A DNA stretch of 64,000 nucleotides from Kitasatospora sp. MAP5-34 (GCF_029894335.1 NZ_JARXZC010000013.1:89392-153391); one strand, 5' to 3'; shown: positions 15,228 through 24,013, counted from the first letter of the stretch. Notes: a model not told the origin generated them from the letters alone. Numbers and translations: made by a program.

Positions 15228-15797
15228 TCAGTTCAGGGTCGGGTCGTCCGGGTAGGTGGCGAGCATGGCCAGCGGTCCGCGCTGGCGGCGCAGTACGGAG
15301 CGCCAGAGCCGCTCCGGGTCCGGGCAGGAGATGTCGCCCGGCTCACAGTCGACCAGGTACCAGGCCCCCTCGGCGACCTCGGTCTCCAGCTGGCCCGGCG
15401 ACCAGCCCGAGTAGCCCGCGAACACCCGCAGGCCGCCCAGCTCCCCGGCCAGTACCTGCGGCGGCGCCTCCAGGTCGACCAGGCCGATCGCGCCGTGCAC
15501 CCGGCGCCAGCCGAGCGGCTCGGACTGCCCCGGCTCGCCGGGCACCACCGCGACGGCGAGCGCCGAGTCGAGCGCCACCGGGCCGCCCTGGAAGACCACC
15601 GAGGGCCGGCCCGCCAGCTCGGCCCAGCCGTTCAGCACCCGCTCCACCTCGATCGGGGTGGGGCGGTTGAGCACCACACCCAGTGCGCCCTGGAGGTCGT
15701 GGTCGAGGAGCAGCACCACCGCCCGGGCGAAGTTCGGGTCGGTCAGCATGGGCGTCGCGACCAGCAGTCGGCCGGTGTGCGAGAGGGCCGGGGTCAT
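15228..15797 (-). CDS. YqgE/AlgH family protein (UPF0301)
   Basis: 189 residues. Characteristic features are GRLLVATPMLTDPNF near the N-terminus, the GVVLNRPT motif around residue 45 and the GYSGWSPGQLE motif near residue 130. This is a widespread single-domain family of uncertain function, in some bacteria linked to transcriptional regulation of alginate. The ATG at 15797 is preceded by GCGGGATC; a GTG two codons upstream is possible. It is transcribed away from murA. Confidence 0.9.
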   Translation of the reverse strand: MTPALSHTGRLLVATPMLTDPNFARAVVLLLDHDLQGALGVVLNRPTPIEVERVLNGWAELAGRPSVVFQGGPVALDSALAVAVVPGEPGQSEPLGWRRVHGAIGLVDLEAPPQVLAGELGGLRVFAGYSGWSPGQLETEVAEGAWYLVDCEPGDISCPDPERLWRSVLRRQRGPLAMLATYPDDPTLN

Positions 15798-16135
15798 GAC
15801 CACATGATCCCGCAGTCCGGCCCGGGACGGGCCCCCAACACGAAACCTGAACACCCGCACCGAACACCCGTACGGTCGAATCGGGCGGCCGGGCCCCCGG
15901 CGAAGAGAGCACCATCACCTAAAGGGGCGGAAAGGAACCAATCGACCGGCCATTACCATCTACAGGTGGTGGTGACCCGTTGATCCGGCCGAGACTCCCC
16001 CGAGGCTCTGCCGCGCCCGGTCGCCAGGCCCACGGCCCCACCCGCACAGTGACACCGCAGAAGCAGAAGCAGTAGCCACAGCGACACCGCTTGAAGTCCT
16101 GCTCTCACCCCTTGGCATCCCGGATTGCGAGAACG
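15798..16135. other. Divergent intergenic region yqgE–murA
   Basis: 338 bases containing both promoters. No ORF with coding character was found. No hairpin, tRNA or riboswitch was recognised. The murA start has only a weak upstream site (GCGAGAACG). Confidence 0.5.
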
Positions 16136-17476
16136 ATGACCGACGACGTCCTGCTGGTCCACGGCGGAAACCCGCTCGAAGGCGAGATCCGCGTCCGCGG
16201 TGCGAAGAACCTGGTCCCCAAGGCCATGGTCGCCGCCCTGCTCGGCACGGGCCCCAGCAGACTGCGCAACGTCCCGGACATCCGTGACGTCAAGGTCGTC
16301 CGCGGCCTGCTGCAGCTGCACGGTGTGACCGTGCGCACCGGCGACGAGGAGGGCGAGCTGATCCTCGACCCCTCGCACGTGGAGAGCGCGAACGTCGCCG
16401 ACATCGACGCGCACGCCGGCTCCTCCCGGATCCCGATCCTGTTCTGCGGCCCGCTGCTGCACCGCCTCGGCCACGCCTTCATCCCGGGCCTGGGCGGCTG
16501 CGACATCGGCGGCCGGCCGGTCGACTTCCACTTCGAGGTGCTGCGCCAGTTCGGCGCGACCATCGAGAAGCACCCGCAGGGCACCTACCTGGTGGCGGCG
16601 CAGCGCCTGCGCGGCACCAAGATCGAGCTGCCGTTCCCGTCGGTCGGCGCGACCGAGCAGGTGCTGCTGACGGCCGTCCTGGCCGAGGGCGTCACCGAGC
16701 TGCGCAACGCCGCCATCGAGCCGGAGATCGTCGACCTGATCTGCGTGCTGCAGAAGATGGGCGCGATCATCTCGATGGGCACCGACCGCACCATCCTGAT
16801 CACCGGTGTGGACGAGCTCAGCGGCTACACCCACCGCGCGCTGCCGGACCGCCTGGAGGCGGCCTCCTGGGCGTGCGCGGCGCTGGCGACCAAGGGCGAC
16901 ATCTACGTCCGTGGCGCCCGCCAGATCGAGATGATGACCTTCCTGAACACCTTCCGGAAGGTCGGCGGCGCCTTCGAGGTGGACGACGAGGGCATCCGAT
17001 TCTGGCACCCGGGCGGCGAGCTCAAGGCGATCGCCCTGGAGACCGACGTGCACCCCGGCTTCCAGACCGACTGGCAGCAGCCGCTGGTGGTCGCGCTGAC
17101 CCAGGCGAGCGGGCTCTCCATCGTGCACGAGACGGTGTACGAGTCGCGGCTCGGCTTCACCTCGGCGCTGAACCAGATGGGCGCGCACATCCAGCTGTAC
17201 CGCGAGTGCCTGGGCGGCACCCCGTGCCGGTTCGGCCAGCGCAACTTCCTGCACTCCGCAGTGGTCAGCGGCCCGTCCAAGCTGATGGGCGGCGAGCTGG
17301 TCATCCCCGACCTGCGCGGCGGCTTCTCGTACCTGATCGCGGCCCTGGCCGCCGAGGGCACCTCGACCGTGCACGGCATCGACCTGATCAACCGCGGCTA
17401 CGAGAACTTCATGGACAAGCTCCGTGACCTCGGCGCCCACGTCGAGCTGCCCAGCGAGGAGCTCGTCACCGTCTGA
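16136..17476 (+). CDS. murA: UDP-N-acetylglucosamine 1-carboxyvinyltransferase
   Basis: 446 residues, the usual length for MurA. It catalyses the first committed step of peptidoglycan synthesis, enolpyruvyl transfer from PEP to UDP-GlcNAc in the cytosol. The substrate-binding pair K24-N25 lies in RGAKNLVPKA. The catalytic, fosfomycin-sensitive Cys is C122 in GGCDIGGRPVDFH; many mycobacterial MurA proteins have Asp here. The start MTDDVLLVHGG is chosen by homology; the longer upstream frame has no conservation. A strong hairpin terminates it before the convergent HU gene. Confidence 0.95.
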   Translation: MTDDVLLVHGGNPLEGEIRVRGAKNLVPKAMVAALLGTGPSRLRNVPDIRDVKVVRGLLQLHGVTVRTGDEEGELILDPSHVESANVADIDAHAGSSRIPILFCGPLLHRLGHAFIPGLGGCDIGGRPVDFHFEVLRQFGATIEKHPQGTYLVAAQRLRGTKIELPFPSVGATEQVLLTAVLAEGVTELRNAAIEPEIVDLICVLQKMGAIISMGTDRTILITGVDELSGYTHRALPDRLEAASWACAALATKGDIYVRGARQIEMMTFLNTFRKVGGAFEVDDEGIRFWHPGGELKAIALETDVHPGFQTDWQQPLVVALTQASGLSIVHETVYESRLGFTSALNQMGAHIQLYRECLGGTPCRFGQRNFLHSAVVSGPSKLMGGELVIPDLRGGFSYLIAALAAEGTSTVHGIDLINRGYENFMDKLRDLGAHVELPSEELVTV

Positions 17477-17488
17477 TCCGGCGGACAG

Positions 17489-17536
17489 AACGACTGTGGC
17501 CGGTCTCCCCGCGAGGGGGGACCGGCCACAGTCGTT
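17489..17536. terminator. Bidirectional terminator murA / HU gene
   Basis: AACGACTGTGGCCGGTC pairs with its perfect complement, and the inner CCCC/GGGG extends the stem to about 21 bp. It lies 12 bases after the murA stop and 55 bases beyond the HU stop. Confidence 0.92.
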
Positions 17537-17591
17537 GTCACTTCACTACGTCACGCTCAATACGTCACGCGGGGCTCCGGGGAGCCTTGCG

Positions 17592-17873
17592 TCACTTGCC
17601 CTTGGCGGCTTCCTTGAGCTTCGAACCGGCGCTCACCTTGGCGCTGAAGCCGGCCGGGATCTGGATCGGGTCACCGGTCTGCGGGTTACGCGCGGTGCGG
17701 GCGGCGCGGTGGGTGCGCTCGAAGGTGAGGAACCCGGGAATGGTGACCTTCTCGTCGCCCTTGGCGACGACCTCGCCGACGACCTCGGCGAAGGCGGCCA
17801 GAACAGCGTCGGCGTCCTTGCGGGTCACCTCGGCGCGCTCGGACAGAGCGGCCACCAGCTCACTGCGGTTCAT
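17592..17873 (-). CDS. hup: HU family nucleoid-associated DNA-binding protein
   Basis: 93 residues. It begins MNRSELVAAL and has the HU beta-arm signature region GFLTFERTHRAARTARNPQTG, with PxxGDPI before the last helix. It is the short form, without the Lys/Ala-rich tail of the mycobacterial and HupS type, so it corresponds to the vegetative HupA-like protein that compacts the chromosome. AGGAG lies seven bases before the ATG. The position beside murA and the malic enzyme gene is the usual streptomycete arrangement. Confidence 0.95.
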   Translation of the reverse strand: MNRSELVAALSERAEVTRKDADAVLAAFAEVVGEVVAKGDEKVTIPGFLTFERTHRAARTARNPQTGDPIQIPAGFSAKVSAGSKLKEAAKGK

Positions 17874-17996
17874 GTGTACTCCTGTGGTCTGTTCGCGTTG
17901 CGGCGTGCGGGGGCCCCATCGGTCGTCCCTCCGGGGGTATCCGGCTGGGCCGCTGGTCCGCACACACTGTGCTCATTCAGGCGAGGGTTGGTCAGG

Positions 17997-18059
17997 GGTC
18001 GGGCTTGCACCCCGAAGCGCCTCAAACCGCACTGCCTGGGTACGAATCCTGCCCCGACC
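17997..18059 (+). other. tRNA-like fragment
   Basis: GGTCGGG at the left pairs with CCCGACC at the right like an acceptor stem. The right part, GGGTACGAATCCTGCC, resembles a T arm. The D and anticodon arms cannot be folded and the length (63 bases) is too short, so this is at most a decayed or deleted tRNA. Confidence 0.25.
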
Positions 18060-18263
18060 GGCACTGAGAAAGCCAATCGGGCCTTGGCGGACTGACCCGA
18101 ACAGCGCCCTCCGGGCGGAGTTGTGACACTCCGTCGGCTCCGGCGGACCGGCGCGGGCGGCGGTCGGGACGACACGCCGATAGGCCGAGGGGGACGTTCC
18201 GTACTTGTCGGACACGCCCACCCCGTTCAGGGCTACCGTACGCCCTGTCACCGACAAGCCCAA

Positions 18264-18304
18264 ACACGCCCCTTCCCCTTGTGTCGCAAGGGGAAGGGGC
18301 GTGT
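18264..18304. terminator. Perfect hairpin downstream of the malic enzyme gene
   Basis: ACACGCCCCTTCCCCTTG pairs perfectly with CAAGGGGAAGGGGCGTGT around the loop TGTCG (18-bp stem). It lies about 240 bases beyond the malic enzyme stop and probably terminates that transcript. Confidence 0.8.
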
Positions 18305-18419
18305 CTCACCAGGTGGGGCCGCCAATCGGTCAGGTGACCGAGCCGACGACACGCCAGGAGTGACCCTTCGAGCGGCTCCTGACACTCCCGATACCGGACC
18401 GATCAGGGAGAAACCGGTA

Positions 18420-18485
18420 CGGATCCGGCGCGGATCCGGCGCGGCTCCCGTGCAGATCCGGTGCAGATCCGAGGTAGATCCGGGT
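18420..18485. repeat. Six 11-bp imperfect tandem repeats with a GATCCGG core
   Basis: Units of 11 bases start at 18420, 18431, 18442, 18453, 18464 and 18475. The first two are identical (CGGATCCGGCG); the rest keep GATCCG or CTCCCG. The period equals one helical turn. Confidence 0.75.
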
Positions 18486-18540
18486 CGGCGGGCCCGGGTC
18501 GGCTGGCCCGGCAGAGCAGCTCCGGCTCAGCGGGTCCGAC

Positions 18541-20016
18541 TCAGAGCCGGACCTGCGGGAAGGAGGTGGTGTCCAGGGTGCCGACGATGCCGTGGGTGGG
18601 CCGCGAGGGGGCCTGCTCGGCGTCACCGCGCGCCGCCACGGCGGCGTCGCGGACGGCCGAGGCGACGGTCTTGGCGACGTCCGGGTGGAAGACGCTGGGG
18701 ATGATGTAGTTGGCGTTGAGCTGGTCGTCCGCGACGGTGGTGGCCAGCGCGCGGGCGGCGGCGATCATCATCTCGGTGTTGACGGTCTTGCTCTGGGCGT
18801 CCAGCAGGCCGCGGAAGACACCCGGGAAGACCAGCACGTTGTTGATCTGGTTCGGGAAGTCGCTGCGGCCGGTGGCGACCACGGCGGCGGTCTGCCGGGC
18901 GACGGCCGGGTCGACCTCCGGGTCCGGGTTGGCCAGCGCGAAGACGATCGCGCCGTCGGCCATGGTGGCGATGTCGTCACCGTCCAGCACGTTCGGGGCC
19001 GAGACGCCGATGAAGACGTCGGCGTCCGCCACGGCCTCCTTGAGCGAGCCCGTACGGCCCGAGCGGTTGGTGTGCTCGGCGATCCAGCGGAGGCTGTCGT
19101 TGAGGTCGTCACGGCCCAGGTGGACCACACCGCGCACGTCGGCGACGGTGGCGTGCTCGACGCCGGCGGCCAGCAGCAGCTTGAGGATGGCGGTACCGGC
19201 GGCGCCGGCGCCCGACATCACCACCCGGATCTCGGAGATCTCCTTGCCGACCACCCGCAGCGCGTTGGTGAGCGCGGCCAGCACGACGATCGCGGTGCCG
19301 TGCTGGTCGTCGTGGAAGACCGGGATGTCCAGGGCCTCGCGCAGCCGGGCCTCGATCTCGAAGCAGCGCGGCGCGGAGATGTCCTCCAGGTTGATCCCCG
19401 CGAAGCCGGGGGCGATCGCCTTGACGATGGCGACGATCTCGTCGGTGTCCTGGGTGTCCAGGCAGATCGGCCAGGCGTCGATGTTGGCGAAGCGCTTGAA
19501 CAGGGCCGCCTTGCCCTCCATCACGGGCAGCGCCGCCATCGGGCCGATGTTGCCGAGGCCCAGTACGGCGGAGCCGTCGGTGACCACGGCGACGCTGTTG
19601 CGCTTGATGGTGAGGCGGCGGGCGTCCTCGGGGTTCTCGGCGATCGCCATGCAGACCCGGGCCACGCCGGGGGTGTAGATCATGCTCAGGTCGTCACGGT
19701 TGCGGATTGGCAGCTTCGAGGACATCTCGATCTTGCCGCCGAGGTGCATCAGGAACGTACGGTCCGAGACCCGGCCGATCGTCACGCCCTCGATCGCCCG
19801 CAGCTTCTCGACGATCTCCTCGCCGTGCACGACCGAGGTCGCGGCGACGGTGACGTCGATCCGCAGCGCCTCCAGGCCGGACGCGGTCACGTCCAGACCG
19901 GTGACCGAGCCACCGGAGGACTCGACCGCCGTGGTGATCGAGCTCACTGCGTTGCCCGTGGCCGGAACCTCCAGCCGCACCGTGATCGAGTTCGAGACAC
20001 TGGGCACCGTCGCCAT
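18541..20016 (-). CDS. NAD(P)-dependent malic enzyme with N-terminal ACT-like domain
   Basis: 491 residues. Residues 1–90 form an ACT-like regulatory domain (ITVRLEVPATGNAVSS...). The malic enzyme N-domain follows, with IYTPGVARVC and KRNSVAVVTDGSAVLGLGNIGP, and then the NAD-binding domain with VVMSGAGAAGTAILKLL. It decarboxylates malate to pyruvate, linking the TCA cycle to pyruvate and NAD(P)H. The catalytic-region segment FHDDQHGTAIV is intact. GAAGGA lies six bases before the ATG. The promoter region carries two adjacent palindromes. Confidence 0.94.
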   Translation of the reverse strand: MATVPSVSNSITVRLEVPATGNAVSSITTAVESSGGSVTGLDVTASGLEALRIDVTVAATSVVHGEEIVEKLRAIEGVTIGRVSDRTFLMHLGGKIEMSSKLPIRNRDDLSMIYTPGVARVCMAIAENPEDARRLTIKRNSVAVVTDGSAVLGLGNIGPMAALPVMEGKAALFKRFANIDAWPICLDTQDTDEIVAIVKAIAPGFAGINLEDISAPRCFEIEARLREALDIPVFHDDQHGTAIVVLAALTNALRVVGKEISEIRVVMSGAGAAGTAILKLLLAAGVEHATVADVRGVVHLGRDDLNDSLRWIAEHTNRSGRTGSLKEAVADADVFIGVSAPNVLDGDDIATMADGAIVFALANPDPEVDPAVARQTAAVVATGRSDFPNQINNVLVFPGVFRGLLDAQSKTVNTEMMIAAARALATTVADDQLNANYIIPSVFHPDVAKTVASAVRDAAVAARGDAEQAPSRPTHGIVGTLDTTSFPQVRL

Positions 20017-20040
20017 CGACGTCCTTCTTCCGTCCACTAA

Positions 20041-20072
20041 TTCAACAGATTGTTGAAGCGCTGCTGCAGCGC
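20041..20072 (-). promoter_or_regulatory. Two adjacent palindromes in the malic enzyme leader
   Basis: TTCAACA-GAT-TGTTGAA (20041–20057, perfect) is followed without a gap by GCGCTG-CTG-CAGCGC (20058–20072, perfect). They lie 25–56 bases before the malic enzyme start. The first has the size and symmetry of an operator for a dimeric GntR- or IclR-type repressor; the regulator is unknown. Confidence 0.6.
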
Positions 20073-20326
20073 ATGTTAGACCTCGATGGTCGCACCTACC
20101 AGTGGGTAGCCAGAAATAACGTTCATTGATTGCACGGACCCGACAACAGCCGCCCCGCCGCGCGGTCCGCATCGTGAAAATCTCTCGTCTCCGGGCTGCC
20201 TCACGGAGCTGATGGGTTACATTGGACGAGACACCGGCTCGATCCAAGCCCCCGGGCCCAACCTTAGTCGCTTCGAGCGACCACTTGCCGCGAGGCGAGC
20301 ATGGCGGGTCGGTGTCACCAACGTGA

Positions 20327-20362
20327 GGCGAAGGCCCCCACCATCCGGTGGGGGCCTTCGCC
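20327..20362 (-). terminator. Terminator of the HelD-like helicase gene
   Basis: GGCGAAGGCCCCCACC and its perfect complement enclose the loop ATCC (16-bp stem), 26 bases beyond the helicase stop. Confidence 0.9.
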
Positions 20363-20387
20363 GTGAGTGACCGTCAGCCCGGCGGCG

Positions 20388-22742
20388 TCAGCCGTGCAGC
20401 AGCGCCGGGACGCCGTCCGCGTCGGGCAGGTCGTCCGGGCCGGAGAGGACCGTCAGGCGCTGGGTGGCGCGGGTCAGCGCCACGTACAGGACGCGCAGGC
20501 CGGCCTCCGACTCGCCGGCGATGCCGGTCGGGTCGGCGACCACCGTCGCGTCGTACTCCAGGCCCTTGGCCTCCAGGCTGCCGAGCGCCACCACGCGCTC
20601 ACCGAGACCCTTGATCCAGTCCTCGGCCTCGGTACGGCGGTCCATCGGCACGACCACCGCGACCGTGCCGTCCACCTCGGTGAGCAGGTGGGCCAGCTCG
20701 GCGCGGACCGCCTCGGCGAAGGCCGCCGGGTCGGTGGAGGTGACCGCCGCGAACCTCGGCTCGATGCCCGTGGAGCGGACGGCGCGCGGCGACTCGGTGC
20801 CCGGCGCGGCCAGCGCCAGCACCTTCGCCGCCACCTCGGCGATCTCGGCGGGGTTGCGGTAGTTCACCGTCAGCGTGTGGCGGCGGCGCGGCTTGCCGGA
20901 CAGCACCTCGTCCAGCGCGGCCTGGGCCTCCTGCGGGTACGGCCAGGAGCTCTGCGCCGGGTCCCCGACGATCGTCCAGGTCGCCATCCGCGAGCGGCGG
21001 CCGATCATGCGCCACTGCATCGGGGTGAGGTCCTGGGCCTCGTCCACGATCACGTGCGCGTACTCCGTGCGCTCGACCGGCCCCCGCTCACGCTGCCGGT
21101 AGGACCGGTCCGCGTAGGTGGTGACCTCGTCCAGGCCGCTGAGCAGGTCGACGGCGTCGACCTCGCGCAGCTTGGGCCGGGCGGGCTCGCCGAGCAGCAG
21201 CTGCAGCTCGTCGATCAGTGCCACGTCGTGAGCGGACAGCGCGCCCTCGCCCCGGTCCGTCAGGTGCCGCCAGGAGGTCGCCAGCAGGCGGGCCTCCTCC
21301 GGGGTGACCGCGCGGCGGGCGATCCTGTTGGTGTGCCGGGTCTGCTTGAGCGTCGCCAGCACCCGGCGCGGGGTCACGGCGGGCCACCAGGCGTCCAGGA
21401 AGTCCAGGAACACGGCCTCGTCCGACACGTACTCGTCGAACGCCTCCTTCTCCTCCTGGCGCTGCTCCCGGGAGTAGTGGTCGGTGACCTTGGGCAGGTG
21501 CCGGACCAGCTCGGACCAGAGTGCGTCCAGCAGCAGGCGGCGGGCGCGCGGACGGAGCAGGTTGAGCGGGGTGCCGCCGCTGCCGACGACGTTGCCGCGC
21601 ACCGCCTTCAGCCGGCCGGCGTCCAGCCGCAGCGCCTCGCCCCGGGCGAAGACCTTGAGCTCGGTCGGCGCGTCCAGCTCCAGCGCGGCGCGGGCCGCGC
21701 GGCGCATCAGCTGCGTCATCCGGGCCGAACCCTTGACGTGAGCGGTCTCGGGCGTGTCGTACCGGCCCGCCTCGATGCCGGCGACCAGGCTGCCGACCGC
21801 GCGGATCGCGACCTGCCCCTCCTCGCCGAGCGAGGGCAGCACGCCCTCGGTGTACGAGACGAGCAGGGCGGTCGGGCTGACCACCAGGATGCCGCCCGCG
21901 TACCGGCGGCGGTCCTGGTAGAGCAGGAAGGCGGCCCGGTGCAGGGCGACGGCGGTCTTGCCGGTGCCGGGACCACCGGTGACCAGGGTGGCACCGGCGG
22001 CGGGCGCGCGGATGACCTCGTCCTGCTCCTTCTGGATGGACGAGACGATGTCGCGCATCGAGTGGCTGCGGGCCCGGCCGAGCGAGGCCATCAGGGCGCC
22101 GTCGCCGACCACCGCGAGTTCCGTGCCGTCCAGGGTGGGGGCCAGGTCGGGGCGCAGCAGGTCGTCCTCGACGCCGATCACCTTGCGGCCCTTGGAGCGG
22201 ATCACCCGGCGGCGCATCACCCGGCCCGGCTCCAACGGGGTCGAGCGGTAGAACGGCGCGGCGGCGGGCGCCCGCCAGTCGATCACCAGCGGGCCGTACT
22301 CGGCGTCGAGCACGCCGAGGCGGCCGATGTGCAGGGTCTCGGCGACGGTGGGGTCGGCGGCGTCCAGGGGGGTGTTGGACGGGATGCCGTGCTCTTCGGG
22401 CGCGTCGGGTGCCTGGAGGTCGATCCGGCCGAACAGGAAGTCCTCGAACTCGCTGTTCAACCGGTGCAGGTGCGCGCCGGCCCGGTACACCTGGGCGTCG
22501 CGCTCGGCGAGCGCGCCGGGGGTACCGACCTGCACGCGCTTGGCGGCGTCCTCGAGGATGTACTCGGCCTCGGCGAGCTTCTCCTCCAGCCGGTGGTAGA
22601 CGTTGTCGAGGTGGCGCTGCTCCTCGGCGATCTCGCGGTCGCGGACGGTGTCCGCGTCCGCGCCCGGGGTCGTGGGGGCGGGGGTGGGCGTGCCGGCGCT
22701 GGTGCCGGTGACTGTGCTGGTCTGCATGACGGTGCTGTGCAT
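20388..22742 (-). CDS. helD: HelD-like UvrD/Rep superfamily ATPase (DNA helicase IV family)
   Basis: 784 residues. A long acidic coiled-coil N-terminal arm (about 30–110) is followed by two RecA-like domains. Walker A is VTGGPGTGKTAVAL, Walker B VIVDEAQDLTPMQ, and motif VI VALTRATQRL. Actinobacterial HelD proteins bind RNA polymerase and release stalled complexes; some protect against rifampicin. The long N-terminal arm fits HelD better than UvrD. ATG 22742 is chosen because frames further 5' run into the tmRNA gene. It lies downstream of ssrA on the same strand, separated by a terminator. Confidence 0.88.
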   Translation of the reverse strand: MHSTVMQTSTVTGTSAGTPTPAPTTPGADADTVRDREIAEEQRHLDNVYHRLEEKLAEAEYILEDAAKRVQVGTPGALAERDAQVYRAGAHLHRLNSEFEDFLFGRIDLQAPDAPEEHGIPSNTPLDAADPTVAETLHIGRLGVLDAEYGPLVIDWRAPAAAPFYRSTPLEPGRVMRRRVIRSKGRKVIGVEDDLLRPDLAPTLDGTELAVVGDGALMASLGRARSHSMRDIVSSIQKEQDEVIRAPAAGATLVTGGPGTGKTAVALHRAAFLLYQDRRRYAGGILVVSPTALLVSYTEGVLPSLGEEGQVAIRAVGSLVAGIEAGRYDTPETAHVKGSARMTQLMRRAARAALELDAPTELKVFARGEALRLDAGRLKAVRGNVVGSGGTPLNLLRPRARRLLLDALWSELVRHLPKVTDHYSREQRQEEKEAFDEYVSDEAVFLDFLDAWWPAVTPRRVLATLKQTRHTNRIARRAVTPEEARLLATSWRHLTDRGEGALSAHDVALIDELQLLLGEPARPKLREVDAVDLLSGLDEVTTYADRSYRQRERGPVERTEYAHVIVDEAQDLTPMQWRMIGRRSRMATWTIVGDPAQSSWPYPQEAQAALDEVLSGKPRRRHTLTVNYRNPAEIAEVAAKVLALAAPGTESPRAVRSTGIEPRFAAVTSTDPAAFAEAVRAELAHLLTEVDGTVAVVVPMDRRTEAEDWIKGLGERVVALGSLEAKGLEYDATVVADPTGIAGESEAGLRVLYVALTRATQRLTVLSGPDDLPDADGVPALLHG

Positions 22743-22934
22743 GGCCTCGGTGGTTGCGGCGGTGTCTTGCTGGGCTGAGCCGTGCGCGCCCAAAGAGCCC
22801 CCTGAGGTGCGTCCTGCGAGTGGTGGGAGACCGCCTCCCGAAAGAAGCGGACAGATGATCCTACGCCTTCGGCACCCGACTTCGTCGATGGGGGGCTGAG
22901 ATCGAGAGGGCGCGGTGCCAGGCCCCGGACGCAC

Positions 22935-22966
22935 GAAAGCCGCCCTCCGACCGGAGGGCGGCTTTC
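22935..22966 (-). terminator. tmRNA terminator
   Basis: GAAAGCCGCCCTCC and its perfect complement around the loop GACC (14-bp stem), 25 bases beyond the tmRNA CCA end. Confidence 0.9.
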
Positions 22967-22990
22967 GATACGTGCCGATCAAACATGGGG

Positions 22991-23361
22991 TGGTGGAGAT
23001 GCCGGGAATCGAACCCGGGTCCAGTGGAGTGGATTCAGGACTTCTCCGAGCGCAGTCCGCTGTGCTTTTCTCGGCCCTGGCAGTCACGCGGACAAGCCGC
23101 CAACAGGCCCAGCTGCTGTTTGGTTTCCCGCCCACCCTCGCAGCCCGGGTGGACGGTTGAGTTCCCTAAATTATGCCAGGATCCGGATCGGGAACGCTCC
23201 GGGCTGACACCACGCTACTCGCTGCTTAGGCAGCGAGCGCGAAGGAATCGCGCTTAGTGTTGGCGATTATTTTTTTGCGACAGATGGTTAACGAGATCAT
23301 TGTCGCCTTCCTCGGCTCGCTTCTCCTGTTTCGACTTCCCCTGTCGAAACCGATCATCCCC
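22991..23361 (-). ncRNA. ssrA: Transfer-messenger RNA, tag ANTKRDSFALAA
   Basis: The 5' end GGGGATGATCGGTTTCGACA pairs with the 3' CATCTCC, discriminator A and encoded CCA. The T arm near the 3' end reads GGGTTCGATTCCC. The resume frame at 23226–23264 encodes ANTKRDSFALAA followed by TAA; the LAA end is the usual degron. With SmpB (encoded just upstream) it rescues ribosomes from broken mRNAs. The predicted length is 371 nt. Confidence 0.97.
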
Positions 23362-23367
23362 ATGTTT

Positions 23368-23396
23368 TTTTAAGAAGTAACAGCCAGAAGTAACAA
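23368..23396 (-). promoter_or_regulatory. tmRNA promoter
   Basis: On the minus strand TTGTTA (23391–23396) and TTAAAA (23368–23373) are separated by exactly 17 bases. The -10 ends six bases before the tmRNA 5' end. This AT-rich patch stands out in the GC-rich surroundings, as expected for a strong stable-RNA promoter. Confidence 0.65.
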
Positions 23397-23485
23397 CCAA
23401 CTGGCGCGTCATCCGAGGAGGGCTACCCCTACCCGGCGTTGCTGGAGCTATGGTACGCGCTCCGACCGAGAGCGGTCCAGCTCAT

Positions 23486-23968
23486 TTAACGTCCGCCCTG
23501 CTTGCGACGGACGGCGGCGACCGCGCGGGCGGTCTCGCGGGTGTCCTGCTGCTCGCGCAGCGTCTGCCGCTTGTCGTACAACTTCTTGCCGACGGCGAGC
23601 GCCAGCTCCAGCTTGACCTTGCCGTCCTTGAAGTACAGCGAGAGCGGGACCAGCGTGTGGCCCGTCTCCTTGGTCTTCGCCTCCAGCTTGCGGATCTCCA
23701 TCCGGTGCAGCAGCAACTTGCGCTTGCGCCGCGCGGAGTGGTTGGTCCAGGTGCCCTGGGTGTACTCCGGGATGAAGATGTTGTCGATCCAGGCTTCGTG
23801 CCCCTGGATGTACGCGTAACCGTCGACCAGGTTGGCCCGGCCCTCGCGCAGCGACTTCACCTCGGTGCCGGTGAGCACCAGGCCGCATTCGTAGGTGTCG
23901 AGGATGGTGTACTCGTGCCGCGCCTTCTTGTTCTGCGCGATCAGCTTCTGTCCGGTTTCCTTTGCCAT
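23486..23968 (-). CDS. smpB: SsrA-binding protein SmpB
   Basis: 160 residues, the normal length. Family landmarks are NKKARHEY near the N-terminus, [23 protein letters not shown], the [14 protein letters not shown] loop and the basic C-terminal tail ([17 protein letters not shown]), which enters the mRNA channel of stalled ribosomes. SmpB delivers tmRNA to the A site. The start MAKETGQK is chosen over the ATG four codons upstream by homology. It lies directly upstream of ssrA on the same strand. Confidence 0.96.
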   Translation of the reverse strand: MAKETGQKLIAQNKKARHEYTILDTYECGLVLTGTEVKSLREGRANLVDGYAYIQGHEAWIDNIFIPEYTQGTWTNHSARRKRKLLLHRMEIRKLEAKTKETGHTLVPLSLYFKDGKVKLELALAVGKKLYDKRQTLREQQDTRETARAVAAVRRKQGGR

Positions 23969-24013
23969 AGCGCCGATCATTCTCGCATCCCGGGGGCGTG
24001 CGCGGCAGCCCTA

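Larger units (their letters stand above)
17874..18540. other. Long gene-free interval between HU and malic enzyme genes
   Basis: 667 bases with no convincing gene. It contains the HU promoter region, a tRNA-like fragment (17997–18059), a perfect hairpin (18264–18304) and a helically phased repeat (18420–18485). Opposite-strand translation near 18150–18230 gives DKYGTSPSAYRR, which resembles the C-terminal end of an AraC-type HTH and may be a gene remnant. Confidence 0.6.

Noticed and set aside
17997..18059. Complete functional tRNA
   Set aside because: Only 63 bases, no foldable D or anticodon arm; at most a remnant.
22743..23135. N-terminal extension of the HelD-like protein
   Set aside because: The extension runs through the tmRNA terminator and the tmRNA gene itself.
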